DNA of 64,000 bases. It comes from Chrysomallon squamiferum. Taxonomy: Eukaryota; Mollusca; Gastropoda; Neomphalida; Peltospiridae. The position numbers and the translations under genes are program-made. Below, in pieces: positions 1 to 11,482 of this stretch. The stretch's first letter is position 1; each line of letters begins with the position of its first letter. The notes under the pieces are model-generated. The model ran no database searches and was not told the origin of the DNA. It saw only the letters and a program-made list of their open reading frames with translations. The stretch lies in the NCBI GenBank assembly GCA_012295275.1, contig CM022677.1, forward strand, positions 12,389,723 through 12,453,722, given 5' to 3'.

Positions 1-160
1 ACTGTACAGTATTTATTTACTTAATTTCTGTTATCATGTTACTGTACAGTATTTATTTACTTAATACTGCTAATATCACATTACAGTATAGTATTTATGT
101 ACTTAATATCACATTACATATCCTGTATTTATTTACTTAATACTAGAGGAGATATTCTTC
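1..160. repeat. ~40-bp tandem repeat, copy A
   Basis: About four imperfect units share the words TACTGTACAGTATTTATTTA and CTTAATNCTGCTAATATCAC. The same units recur at 6339-6440, at the start of the second prolyl-hydroxylase-bearing duplication unit, so this array marks the unit boundary. The array is cut by the window start, so its full length is unknown. Confidence 0.8.
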
Positions 161-305
161 ATATTTCACAGAATATAGTCGTCTACAGAGAGAAAGAATG
201 AAAAATAAAAATAAAAATAGAAATGAAATAAAGAGTAATGATTTTGTATAAAAACATTTTGTATCTATTAAAACTGACATTTATTCATAAAATAAAATTA
301 AAAAA

Positions 306-500
306 TTAAAATATTGTAACACCATAATAAAAAATAGAAATGACATAAAATGTTTTAACATGGCCAGTTTGGATACACGATTGATAAGTAGTGACATCTA
401 ACTTGTATGTATTTTGAAGAAGAAACAGAACTGCAGACAATCCTTCTAAATCTTCATCAATTGAGAGGTGCGCCACTTCTAAATGACAGTTGTAATGCAC
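306..500 (-). pseudogene. Prolyl 4-hydroxylase alpha N-terminal remnant, unit A
   Basis: The minus strand encodes DEDLEGLSAVLFLLQNTYKL. This lines up with YEDLEGVAAAVFRLQDTYKL in the plus-strand copy at 1136-2408 and with the N-terminal region of prolyl 4-hydroxylase alpha subunits. Similarity fades on both sides, and none of the later peptide-substrate or catalytic regions is seen. It lies head-to-head with the longer copy. I read it as a short decayed duplicate, not a gene. Homology is clear from the shared words; the extent is approximate. Confidence 0.75.
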
Positions 501-679
501 ATTTTAAACTGGGTTTCTTTTTCTTTTTCGTGTTTTCTTGAGGAGTGTTTTTTTTTTTTCTGTATGTTACTTTATTCTATAATTTCCATAATATACGTAG
601 ACAGACAGTCAGACAAATAGAAAAATAGGTACATACATATAATCAAAGGATAACAGAAACATAACACACCAACAGTTTT

Positions 680-684
<5 letters not shown>

Positions 685-739
<55 letters not shown>
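685..739. repeat. (CT)n microsatellite
   Basis: An uninterrupted CT run of about 55 bases. The arginine/glutamate open frames on the other strand here are translations of this repeat and are not genes. Confidence 0.95.
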
Positions 740-742
<3 letters not shown>

Positions 743-1135
743 CTCACGCCTACACACATAAACTCAAAGACAAAAACAAATGTGCAGCAAATATGAAAAA
801 GTAAAAATAATAAAATAAATAAAATAAACAAACAAAATGTAATATAAAATAATGAAACGTGTCGTTTTATCCGCCCCCACCACACTTTGTCTGCGAAATT
901 TAAACTGACATGATTAGAATTAAATCGTCATAACTCTATTTTTATACCAGATATTTAGGTATTCATATCAGTAGTAGATACATTCAAATATGTATAGCAG
1001 TACACTATTTTAGTTTTGCTTTTATCAGCTGTGAATTCAAAACTGTATCACATCTGTACAACTCTGTACTAGCAGGAAGAGACTTGGCAACAGCATTAAG
1101 AAATTTCAGTCTATGTTTATGAAGAAAGAACTAAA

Positions 1136-2408
1136 ATGGAAAAGTTGAAAACAATTTCAGATCAAATGAAACAGCACTGTTCGATCGCACTAAACGATCC
1201 AAATCGTTACAAAGCCAACCCAATTGGTACATTTTTATATATTAAACGTTTCACGTTGGATTGGGAACGAGATGTTCAGCCTATTCCCACGAAAGTATTA
1301 CGTCCCAGACAGAATTAACCGAACTACAAGAAATTCGTGAACATCTTCCAAGTTACGAAGATTTAGAAGGGGTCGCTGCAGCTGTGTTTCGACTTCAAGA
1401 CACGTACAAATTAAATGCTACAAGATTAGCAGACGGTTTTATATATGAACGATATATACAGAGATTATCAGCAGAAGACAGTTATCAGTTAGGTCGCCTT
1501 GCATACAAAATGAAAAAAATACAAATATGTGCATATCTGAATGGAGACAAGTCTTGAGAAAGTAAGAACACAAAAATTCATGGTAATACACGGTAGAGAA
1601 TTAGCTCGTGGACAAAAACGTGCTCCCAACAGAAGGAAAAAGTATTTAAGTATATCAAAACTTAGGAAAGAAAAGAGAAAAGAAAATTCCAGAGTTAAAG
1701 AAAAAACAACTTTGGATGCTCTCTGTCATGGTGAAGACGTTATTAAAGTACGACAGCGACATCGTTTGAAATGTCGCTACCACTGCAATATCAAAAATCT
1801 GCTTCTAATTCTTAAGCCTGCTAAAGAAGAGATTCTGCATTTCTCACCGAAAATTGTTCTCTATAATGGGTTTTTTAGTGATGCTGAAATTGAAGACATT
1901 AAAACAATTTCTTTGCCACTTTTAAAAACATCTGAAATCGATAACTATGGAAAACATGTGAAATCTGAGAAAAGAATTAACAAACATACATGTCAAGGAA
2001 GAGGTTGCATAGAAGCAGACACGAGAAGTCAGAAAAGAATTGAAGCAATCACAGGTTTTTCAATGAAAGCTTCAGAACCACTATGGAATAGACGGACAGT
2101 TCACGGCTCAAACTGACTATTTCAACATAGCAGATTCTTCCGGTGAAAACAGAATTGCCACGTGGTTAAACTATTTGAGTGATGTAGAAGGAGGTGCAAC
2201 AGTGTTTCTTCATCTTGGTGTAAGAATACATCCTAAAGCAGGTGCAGCTATATTTTTGTATAATTTATATCGGAATGGTTCACCTAACAAAATGACAATT
2301 CATGGAGCTTGTCCCGTTCTGATTGGCTCTAAATGGGTGGCCGCGTACTGGTTTCTAAAAAAGGGACAAGAATTCAAGCGGCCATGGTCCACAAATCCAG
2401 AAGAATAA
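1136..2408 (+). pseudogene. Prolyl 4-hydroxylase subunit alpha retrocopy-like pseudogene, copy A
   Basis: The active family hydroxylates proline in collagen-type sequences in the endoplasmic reticulum using iron and 2-oxoglutarate. No intron interrupts the match, which runs from an ATG at 1136 through the N-terminal region, a linker rich in K/R, the LCHGEDVIK/CRYH core and the C-terminal dioxygenase fold to a stop at 2406-2408. Frames change at about 1287 (one base missing relative to copy B) and about 1513 (extra A in an A run). Part of the middle domain is deleted near 1560-1610. A 14-base deletion between ACT repeats near 2080 removes the conserved VANYG region. The iron-ligand HTD motif reads QTD (CAC to CAA), while the distal HGACPV histidine and GSKWV lysine remain. 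It cannot encode an active enzyme. Absence of introns suggests a processed copy, but a duplicated intronless paralogue is possible. Confidence 0.9.
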
Positions 2409-3330
2409 ATGAAATCAGTGTAACTTTTAATGTGCGCAGGTCCTAGAAAGAGGTTTCTTGCTTATTGATTAATGTTTGGTTTGTAAATATTTTACATAGG
2501 CAATTATGTTAAAAAAAAAAAATGATTACTCTCGTTCAAAATATAATGATTACGTCTTGTAGCTTGAGTTTCTTCAACTTCTAAGAATCAGTGCAAATGT
2601 TACACTTTGTCTTTATATGACATACTTCTCCAAATTACTTTTAATGATCTATGTAGAATTATTGCATTATAAAGGACAACAGCTTTAAAAGTTTGTAAAC
2701 ATTAATCGGCGTCCGATGCAGCCATATTGGATTTTGATCGGAAGTTTCCGTGAGTTCTCGGAAGTTTTTAAACTTCAAAATTCAATTATTTTACGTCTAC
2801 TTTCTGAACTTTTTATGATTTACACAGATAAAGAATAAACCGGCGCCTTTCCTAACTACTTTTTCAATTAAAATAAATGAAATAAATAAATAAAATAATT
2901 AAATAAAATTAAATGAAAAACAATAAATGAAATAGCATCTTTACTATAATTCATTAAAAAATAATATCATGTTAAATAAACAAAAAATACAGGAAACTGG
3001 TTTGTTAAAAGATAAAGAAAACGCAGGGAATGTTAATAAGCTGGTTCTGTCTGCTACAAAACACTAAACAGAATTGGTTATTTTCATCTAAAAGCAACAA
3101 ATCTAATTTACCGTCACCGCGTATATGCGAGGAGTAATCTATTTCATAAGTTCGTGGTCTAAGAGAAACAACTCTATTTAACACGCACGTTGGTAAATAT
3201 ACAAAAAAGACTGAGTGTTGAGTAAAATTTAAAAAAATAAAAGAAAAAGAGAATTCAAGTCGCTTGAATATAGATCATTTACTGAATTTACTAAACTCAC
3301 TAAAATTATTTTATTAAAAACTAGTAGAAT
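2409..3330. other. Intergenic AT-rich DNA
   Basis: No coding or RNA signal seen. An A-run at about 2509-2521 lies ~100 bases past the pseudogene stop and could be the relic of a poly(A) tail. The segment 2880-2960 is TAAAA-type low-complexity DNA. Confidence 0.6.
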
Positions 3331-3334
3331 AAGT

Positions 3335-3590
3335 TGGGGTGATTCTGGCCCCCGAGGTATATTATGACTTGCAGCCGCTATACTCCATTATGAGATTTCA
3401 AAACATAAGGTTAGTGATAAGTTATAACAGATAAACAGATAATCAGTTATTAAGTTCAGCAGAAGAAACTTGATTAATATGTGATAATTAGGCAAGAAAT
3501 ATGCGTTTTATTTTACTCCACCACTTGGGGCAATACTGGCCCCTATGGATGGGGTAAATTTGGCCCCCATATTTGGTGGTGAAATCAATA
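3335..3590. repeat. GGGG..TGGCCCC motif cluster
   Basis: Three or more spaced copies of a GC-rich word sit in otherwise AT-rich DNA: GGGGTGATTCTGGCCCCC near 3337, GGGGCAATACTGGCCCC near 3527 and GGGGTAAATTTGGCCCCC near 3551. Each is nearly self-complementary at its ends. Such blocks can be termini of DNA transposons, but I see no transposase frame or target duplication, so the identity is open. Confidence 0.5.
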
Positions 3591-3619
3591 GTTTTGGCAT
3601 TGAAAAATATCTTAAATTT

Positions 3620-4930
3620 AGTAGAGACAAGTTATCGAGAAATAAGTAGAGACAAGTTATCGAGAAATAAGTAGAGACAGACAAATATAGAAAGGCTGAT
3701 ACATGGGATAGACAGATCTAGTTAGACAAGAGACACTATAAGAGATACAGGAAGAGAGACAGATAGAAAGGTAGAGGGACAGATGTGATCTAGGTAGTAG
3801 AGAGAGGTAGAGCCAAATGATAGAGAAGATAACAGGTAGGAAAGCTGAGACATGGGACAGACATAGAGAGACAGAAACACATAATCAAGATATAACTAAA
3901 GAGATAGAGAAAGTCATGGGATAGAGATATAGGTGTAGAGAGTGATGTAGACAAGTGGCAGAGATATAGGTGGAGAGACAGAAAAAAGTGAAGATATATA
4001 GAGAGTGATATAGACAAGTGATAGAGATATAGCGAAAGGGGAAAGTGACGGAGATAGGTGGAGAGACACAGACAGGTAATTGACATGTAGGAAAGCTGAG
4101 ACATGGGACAGACATAGAGAGACAGAAACACATAATCAAGATATAACTAAAGAGATAGAGAAAGTCATGGGATAGAGATATAGCGAAAGGGGAAAGTGAC
4201 AGAGATAGGTGGAGAGACACAGACAGGTAATTGACATTTAGGCAGAGATTGATTTGGGATACAGGTATGTGTAGAGAGACATAGAAATGATACATTTATC
4301 AGTAGAGAGATAGAGAAGTGATAAAGGCAGAGAGAGAAACAAGTGATAGATATTCACTATATAGATGAACTGATGATGAATGATAAAGAGACAGGTTGAT
4401 AGATAGACAGACAGGTTGACAGATAGATAGTGAAAAGCATGGTTACATGGATTGTAGATGTTATAATAAGGTCGACTGGTTAGACTAACATACAGAAACA
4501 CAGAGTGAACAGGCAGACAAACACGCAGATAGCGAGAGAAAGATTAATGGACAGAATAACGGATTCGGACAGTTAGAGACACATATTAGAGTGACAAATA
4601 TGTCCAAATACTGAACAGTCTAAAGAGAGTTTCAGAGAGAGAAAGAGAGATGGATAGAAACAAACACATAGATAGCTAGATAGATTATATGGACAGATAG
4701 CTGGACAAACAGGCAGAAGGTTTTAATATTTATAAGTTTAACAGAGAGACTGATGAACAGACCCACAGTGTTGACACATTTACATATTTACAGAACGAGA
4801 AGAATAGATGAATAGACGAACAGACAGACAGAGAGTCAGAAAAACGATTAGAATGCTGGATGAATACAGAGATTGAAAGACAGAAAAATAGAAAAAATAG
4901 ATATGGAAATTTATAGAAACCGGTATGGCA
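3620..4930. repeat. Purine-rich imperfect tandem tract (GATAGA/GACAGA)
   Basis: About 1.3 kb of AGACAGATAG-type sequence. A longer block starting GGTAGGAAAGCTGAGACATG at about 3835 recurs about 250 bases later at about 4085, so local higher-order duplication has occurred. A 25-base unit beginning TAGAGACAAG is repeated at about 3622-3675. The long minus-strand serine/leucine/tyrosine-rich frames here are translations of the repeat. Confidence 0.8.
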
Positions 4931-6338
4931 AGGAAATCATATGCTGCTGCATCAAAGTATCAGCCAGATGTTTTAAAATTGATTTAATGTTGCGATAATG
5001 AAACAAAAATTATCACACAGATATTTAAAATGCAACAAATGCTGAATAAAAGCAAAATGAAACTATTGTAAAACACTTTAATCATACCTAAATTCAAATG
5101 TGTTAATTTTTACGTTTTATTACCTTCCTTTTCTTTCTTTTTTTTCTAATTTTTTTTTTGTAAATATTTTCTGTTGACTATTTACACCTTACAATAGGTA
5201 AATATTTGTTATTTTGTTTTAAAGAGTAATTACTGATATTATCGAGCAAAAATTAAAATAGAGGGAGTCAGGAATGCTGACTTGTTTCTATAGATTTATA
5301 ACAGCCCATACTCTGATGCACATATTATACTAGCAGAAATGTCGTTCCTATATAGCGCATACACTCATCATGAAGAAATAATAAATAATAATAATAAAAT
5401 TCAGTTTTACAAAGCAAATAATGTCATTTATTAATAACTTCTTCTTTTTGTTTATTTATTTATGCAAGCGAGGAAAAGATATAACAATAACAACAACAAC
5501 AACAACAAATAATAATAAGAAGAAGAAGAAGAAGAATAGTACGAAGAAGAAGAATTCGCGATATTTTTTCGAGCGAACTGACTCATTTTTAAGAAGATAG
5601 TTCTGTAAACGTTGGAGTTTACTCTGGTTCTAAAAACATTACGTTCTCTTGTTTGAGTATTAGGGCCATCGCAAATAAAGTAATAGTAATAATACATACA
5701 AATCACCATAGCGCTTTACAAAGCATTTCATAATATTCTGACATTTAAAAATACGTCTATACTGCTCAGCTTTTGGTGGAATAACTTCCTGTGAATCATT
5801 AATGAATACACCCAGTAAGTAGTAGTACAACATTTTTTCTTACTTCTAAAATAAATGTTTTCACTTAAGGTCTATTTTGTTAACAGATGCTTTACTCGAA
5901 ACGATTTATCTTTTGAATATTAAAAAAGTTTTGTACATTTTTGTTATTTGTTTTATAATTTTGTTTTTGAGCTAATACTGCGGAATGTATCTAGGTAGCC
6001 AGTGACTGGTTGACCTAGAGACTAACAACGTCAGACTAGATTTATTTGTTCATTGAGGAATGTCTCACCCTCTCTTTTACTGAGCTTTTTATTAAAAAAC
6101 TCTTCTATATCGCTTACCTAAACACCTCAGTGGACTTTTCTCTTTATTTACGTTTGATTGCCACTGTTTATTTGTAATAGTTTGTAAAGTTTCTGTCTTG
6201 TTTATTAAACTGTTTACTGTGTTGGTAGATCGGAATATAAATTGTTTGTTTCAGTCAATGTTTACTTACTCGAGCTGTTTTTATTTTTATTTTTATGTTT
6301 TGTTGTTGTTTAATAGTTTTATGAGTATTGTATTAATG
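4931..6338. other. Intergenic AT-rich DNA
   Basis: No gene recognised. It contains an AAC/AAT/AAG trinucleotide run at about 5485-5545 and several T-rich stretches. The open frame over the trinucleotide run is low-complexity. Confidence 0.6.
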
Positions 6339-6479
6339 TCTGCTAATATCACGTTACTGTACAGTATTTATTTACTTAATGTCTGCTAATATCACGTTAC
6401 TGTACCCTATTTATTTACTTAATGCTGCTAATATCAGAGTTTGCAAGATTAATAACTTAAAACTGACATTTAATTAGAT

Positions 6480-6760
6480 TCCATATCGAGATTCTTCCTG
6501 ATTTTTTTCTGTTCTTTGTTTCTGAAGGCTCATCCACATCCAAAATCTGTATATTTTTCATTTTGTCTGCAAGGCGACCTAACTAATAGCAGTGATCTGC
6601 ATATACATTATTCATTTATAAAACCCGTTTGCTAATCTTGTTGCTAATTTGTTTGTATTTTTTGAGAAGAAACAGAGCTGCAAACAACCCTTCTAAATCT
6701 TCATCACTTGAGAAGTGCGCCACTTCTAAATGACAGCTGTAATGCACATTTTAATGTTTC
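6480..6760 (-). pseudogene. Prolyl 4-hydroxylase alpha N-terminal remnant, unit B
   Basis: Minus-strand reading gives SDEDLEGLFAALFLL, then, after frame changes and stops, LGRLADKMKNIQI, then SETKNRKK. These match YEDLEG.AAAVFRL, LGRLAYKMKKIQI and EKQRTE of the plus-strand copies. This remnant extends further into the N-terminal domain than its counterpart in unit A. It is a broken head-to-head copy with no catalytic domain. Confidence 0.7.
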
Positions 6761-6945
6761 TTTTTCTTCTTGAGGAGTGTTTTTTCTTCTGTATCTTACT
6801 TTATTCTGACATAAATTATTAATGTAATTTCCATCATATAGATAGAAAGACAGACAGACAAATAGAAAAATAGGTAGTTACATATAATCAAAGGATAACA
6901 GAAACATAACGCACCGAAAGTGTTTCACACACAGACACATAAACA

Positions 6946-6948
<3 letters not shown>

Positions 6949-6979
<31 letters not shown>
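6949..6979. repeat. (CA)n microsatellite
   Basis: CA run replacing the (CT)n run found at the equivalent place in unit A. Confidence 0.9.
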
Positions 6980-6983
<4 letters not shown>

Positions 6984-7384
6984 CTCGGAGATAAAAACAA
7001 ATGTACAACAAATAAGAAAAAGTAAAAATAATAAAATAAATAAAATAAACAAATAAAATGAAACAGAAATGAAACATAAAATAATGAAACGTGTCATTTT
7101 ATCCCTCCCCCATCAGTTTAATAACCTGCATATTATAAACTGATATATATTTAGAATTATATTCATCATAACTCTATTTTTATACCAGATATTAAGGTAT
7201 TCATATCAGTAGTAGGATACCTTCAAATATGTATCAGCAGTACACTATTTTGGTTTTGCTTTTATCAGCTGTGAATTCAGAACTGTTTACGTCCGTATCA
7301 CATCTGCACAACTCTGTACTAGCAGGAAGAGACTTGGCAATAGCATTAAGAAATTTCAGTCATGTTTGTAAAGAAGGAACTAAA

Positions 7385-8677
7385 ATGGAAAAGTTGAAAA
7401 CAATTTGAGATCAAATAGAACAGCACTGGTAAATTTTTATATATTAAACGTTTCACGTTGGACTGGGGACGAGATGTGCAGCCTATTCTTCACGAAAGTA
7501 TTACGTCCCAGACAGAGCTGACTGAACTACAAGAAATTCGTGAACATCTTCCAAGTTACGAAGATTTAGAAGGGATCGCTGCAGCTCTGTTTCGACTTCA
7601 AGACACGTACAAATTAAATACAAGATTAGCAGATGGTTTTATATATGAACGATATATACAGAGATTATCAGCAGAAGACTGTTATCACTTAGGTAGCCTC
7701 GCATACAAAATGAAAAAATACAACTATGTACATATTTGGATGGACATCATTCTCGAGAAACAAAGAACGGAAACAATTCAGAGAGTATTTCATGACTATG
7801 AAATTAACGGTAGAGAATTAGCGGGACAGATAGAACACGTTTTAAATCTGACAAATGAACAGTTACTTTTAGCTCCTAGATTAGAACGTGCTCCGAATAG
7901 AAGGAAAAAGTATTCAAGGACAGAAAAGAGAAAAAGAAAATGCCAGAGTTAAAGAAAAAACAACTTTCGATGCTCTCTGTCGTGGTGAAGACGTTATTAA
8001 AGTACGACAGCGACATCGTCTGAAATGTCGCTACCATTACAACAACAAAAATCCGCTTCTAATTCTTAAGCCTGCCAAAGAAAAGATTCTGCATTTCTCA
8101 CCGAAAATTGTTCTCTATCATGATTTTATCAGTGAGGCTGCAATTGAAGACATTAAAACAGTTTCTTTTGCCACTTTTAAAAACATCTAAAATTAGTCAC
8201 TATGGAAACATTTTCAAATCTGAGATAAGAATTAGCAAAAATACATTTCTAGGAAGAGCTTTCACAGAAGCAGACAAGAGAATTCAGAGAAGAATTGAAG
8301 CAATCACAGGTCTTTCAATGAAAGCTACAGAACCACTTCAGGTGGCAAACTATGGAATAGGCGGACAGTTCACGGCTCACACTGACTATTTCAACATAGC
8401 ATATTCTTCCAGTGAAAACAGAATTGCCACGTAGTTAAACTATTTGAGTGATGTAGAAGGAGGTGCAACAGTGTTTCTTCATCTTGGTGTAAGAATACAA
8501 CCTAAAGCAGGTGCAGCTATATTTTGGTATAATTTATATCGGAATGGTTCACCTAACAAAATGACACTTCATGGAGCTTGTCCAGTTCTGATTGGCTCTA
8601 AATGGGTATCAACTTACTGGATTCTAAAAAAAGGACAAGTATTCAAGCGACCATGTTCCACAAATCCAAAAGAATAA
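7385..8677 (+). pseudogene. Prolyl 4-hydroxylase subunit alpha retrocopy-like pseudogene, copy B
   Basis: Intronless copy of the same gene as 1136-2408. After the ATG the eighth codon is a stop (TGA where copy A has TCA), and 47 bases are missing just downstream relative to copy A. The middle domain is better preserved here: HIWMDIILEKQ, GRELAGQIEHVLNL and LAPRLERAPNRRKKY are readable. Further frame changes occur near 7900-7950 and near 8170 (extra T). A premature TAG at about 8432 replaces the tryptophan of RIATWLNY. The dioxygenase residues survive: HTD, HGACPV and GSKWV, with the preceding VANYGIGGQ intact. A stop follows NPKE at 8675-8677. The two copies have complementary damage, so the parent gene was presumably functional elsewhere. 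This copy is not translatable as one protein. Confidence 0.9.
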
Positions 8678-8699
8678 ATGAAATACGATGCAGCTTTTA

Positions 8700-9570
8700 A
8701 TGTGCGCAGATGCTAGAAAGAGATTTCTTTGTTGTTTGTAAATTTTTTCCATAGGTGTTTATGTTAAAAAAAGAAAAATAAATAAAAATATATTTAAAGT
8801 ATTTCTTATTGCATGTTATTGATTTTTTTTTTTTTTATCGTGCTTTTTTTTTTTTTTTTTTTTTCATTTCTTCTTTCTTTCTTGCTTAATTCCGCAGTAT
8901 TTTTCAAAGATGCCTGTTTGTGTAAATGATTAGTCTCGTTCAAAAAACAATGATTACGTCTTCTTGTCGCTTGAAAATGTAAATGCTACACTGTCTTAGG
9001 TAAAAGATACAACGACAAACCGATATAAATATGCTTGCTGCATTGTAATAGCTGTTATAATAGCTTGTTCTTGAGATGAAAATTAAAGATCGTTTTAACT
9101 GTAAATGTTTATCTTTAAATATTTTTAAGGGTGTTTAATTAATTAATTAATTAATTTATCAGAAAATGAAACGCCAAAATAATCAAAGATGATGTATGTG
9201 AATATTTATAATATTATTATTTTTTTAAATTGTTCTTTTTTCATAGGTCTGTAATTTAACCTCAAGTAGTTCAAGTTTTTAGTTTTAGTGAAACATTTCA
9301 CCATTATTTCAACAAAGAGGGAAACGTCAAACCAGTATACACGTGTTTGATCAAAGTATTAACACTGGCTACTTATTTCAGCCAAACGTCGACAAGTCTG
9401 TTTTGATATGTACACCAAATTCTTATTATCACTAGTAAGTAATGGTTTACACTGCTTGTAATAACTTAAGTCATACATATATATATATTAGCAGTCCATT
9501 GTAGATGTAAATTGTCATCAAGTATCTGTTGTGATAAAAATGAGGTCAACAAACAAGTATATTAGAAACT
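8700..9570. other. Intergenic AT-rich DNA with poly(T) tracts
   Basis: No gene seen. Contains T runs at about 8825-8866 and an (AATT)-type run near 9137. A-rich sequence at about 8765-8790 lies just past the pseudogene 3' flank. Confidence 0.6.
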
Positions 9571-9578
9571 GGCAATCT

Positions 9579-9602
9579 CTCTCTCTCTCTCTCTCTCTCT
9601 CA

Positions 9603-9642
<40 letters not shown>

Positions 9643-9666
9643 CACATACACACACACACACACACA
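9579..9666. repeat. Compound (CT)n(CA)n microsatellite
   Basis: A CT run followed directly by CA runs with a few interruptions. Confidence 0.95.
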
Positions 9667-9962
9667 TAAAACCGCTTATTACTTGTTATTTCATTGAGGT
9701 AAAATAAAAATACATTCGTATAAAATAAACTTCTTAAGTAATATTTTGTATAGTTTTACTTGATTAAATTGTATAATGAAAATGTATAAAATTCACCACA
9801 TTGATGCGATTCAGTATATTACTATTTCATTTTTATTTTACAGAATTATCATAAATGTCAGTACTCGCTGTACATTGCATAAATTGTCCTCGAACATTTC
9901 AGATGGCCGGTTTGTTGTAAGAATATAAAACTGTATTTATTACGTGATGAATAAATGAAATT

Positions 9963-9968
9963 ATTATA

Positions 9969-10008
<40 letters not shown>
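9963..10008. repeat. (ATT)n microsatellite
   Basis: Near-perfect TTA trinucleotide run. Confidence 0.9.
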
Positions 10009-10010
<2 letters not shown>

Positions 10011-10108
10011 ATTTTAACTGTACACAATGGACTCTATCGGGAATCTATTATTAACATAAACTAATCTAATCCGGATAAATCCTGGTGCAGATTTCAGAAC
10101 AACAGAAA

Positions 10109-10246
10109 AGTTTATATAGTAATTACATTGTTAACAACGGAACGCAGTTTTCTAAGTATTCTCATTTGTTAAAGAATAGTTTATATAGTAATTACATTGT
10201 TAACAACGGCTCGCAGTTTTCTAAATATTCTCATTTGTTAAAGAAT
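10109..10246 (+). repeat. 69-bp tandem duplication
   Basis: Two adjacent 69-base units (10109-10177 and 10178-10246) differ at only a few positions. The period is 23 codons and the frame stays open through both (unit begins SLYSNYIVNNG). No protein family is recognised. A recent simple duplication of non-coding DNA is equally likely. Confidence 0.85.
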
Positions 10247-10526
10247 GACGGCAATTTGAACACAATCAGACTGAACTGATCGCGCTTTTGAAGGGTTAAC
10301 AATGACACTAAACTTCTTGTAATTACTACGTGCATCTAGATGAACAATATTATTGTTAGTTTTTCACGTTTTTCTATTGTGTAAACAGAAAGATTTAGCT
10401 ACGTAGTGACTATTATATGAAATTGTAGAAAACCAGAGAGAAAACGAAATAAAAAATCTGAATGGACTGACGATACAAGCAAACCTTCGTACCACTGGTT
10501 ATCTTAAAATGAGAAAAAAATTAAGT

Positions 10527-10576
10527 CTTTTGCTGCTGTTATCGAAATCAGCTTTTGCTGCTGTTATCGAAATCAG
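10527..10576. repeat. 25-bp tandem duplication
   Basis: CTTTTGCTGCTGTTATCGAA plus five bases occurs twice in a row, identically, with a third partial unit after it. Confidence 0.9.
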
Positions 10577-10599
10577 CTTTTGCAATTAATGTTAAACTT

Positions 10600-11330
10600 G
10601 GAGGCCACGACAGAGAAATTTGGAGAGAAATATGAAAAAAAAAAGAAAAAAAAAAAGAAGAAAAAAACATTCATCAGTGACAGACTATTTTTTCACTGAC
10701 AGTTAACCTTTAACATTTGTTAATATTCTAGTTTTATATTATTTTAATCTTTATAAATCTGTATTTATTTTTTATTATTTATATTTTAGTTATTTATCAC
10801 ATATTAATAGACACGGCATATTGTTTATATTATGTAAATTGATATATGCTATTCCTGGAACGTACCTACACATTCACATTTATTACTCTTTATACAGCTT
10901 TATACGTTGTTTCGTTTTCAGCGATTTGCTGTGGTGTGCAGTGACTTACACCGAGAACCCCATAAACAGAAGAAAGAAAGAAACTATAGCTGAAGGGAGA
11001 TTACTCTCATATGATAATAATTTTGTTTTGTGTGGTGCGGGATTCCTGCCGTTATTTGCGGTATTTGTTATTTATGAATTTTGCAGATAAATATAGATCC
11101 TAAAAATCACGAAGAGTTGATTTCTTTATATATATATACAGGTAATAGTAGAATATTTCTTTCTTGAAATGATTGTTGTTGTTGTTTTTTGTTTTTTTCT
11201 AATTTAGCTTGTCAAATGTTTTATCAGACAGTGTGTAAGTGCATGTGTGCATGTGTATGTATTGTATGCACGGATAGATAGATAGATCAGATAGATCCTG
11301 AAGTCACTATCAGTAATTGCAATATATGAT
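10600..11330. other. Intergenic AT-rich DNA
   Basis: Nothing supported. An open frame at 10821-11090 has no recognisable domain and no coding-like composition. There is an A-rich tract at 10635-10668 and a short GATA run near 11273. Confidence 0.55.
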
Positions 11331-11482
11331 CACTAGATAAGTTTCTATATTTTCAGTCAGTAAACAAAAACAATGTTACTTTTTTTAATATTTAATTACC
11401 AGTTTAATCGTAAAAGCCCCTAGTGCCTGTACAAACTTCAGCAGCTCCATCCATATGCAGGACAGACAGTCGGTGTGTGGGT

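Larger units (their letters stand above)
1..2520 (+). repeat. Segmental duplication unit A (prolyl-hydroxylase unit)
   Basis: This stretch and 6339-8800 are direct copies of each other. Both contain, in order, the ~40-bp tandem units, a minus-strand prolyl 4-hydroxylase remnant, a microsatellite, a conserved ~250-bp upstream block (around 930-1135 here), the plus-strand prolyl 4-hydroxylase copy and a short common 3' flank with an A-rich tract. The microsatellite differs between copies: (CT)n here, (CA)n in unit B. The shared head-to-head gene arrangement shows that the inversion predates the duplication. Confidence 0.8.
6339..8800 (+). repeat. Segmental duplication unit B (prolyl-hydroxylase unit)
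   Basis: Second direct copy of the unit at 1-2520, displaced by about 6.3 kb, with the same order of parts. It starts with the ~40-bp TACTGTACAGTATTTATTTA units at 6339-6440. Each copy carries private frameshifts and deletions, which is expected if both decayed independently after duplication. Confidence 0.8.

Noticed and set aside
572-885. Arginine/glutamate- and phenylalanine/leucine-rich open frames
   Set aside because: They translate the (CT)n run and AT-rich low-complexity DNA; no real protein composition.
3790-4501. Long minus-strand frames rich in serine, leucine and tyrosine
   Set aside because: Translation of the purine-rich tandem tract; several frames are open at once, as expected for a simple repeat lacking stop codons.
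1136-8677. Treating either prolyl 4-hydroxylase copy as a functional intronless gene
   Set aside because: Both have several frameshifts, deletions and stop codons, and copy A has lost an iron ligand.
10821-11090. 89-codon open frame as a gene
   Set aside because: No domain, no splice or start context, composition typical of AT-rich chance frames.
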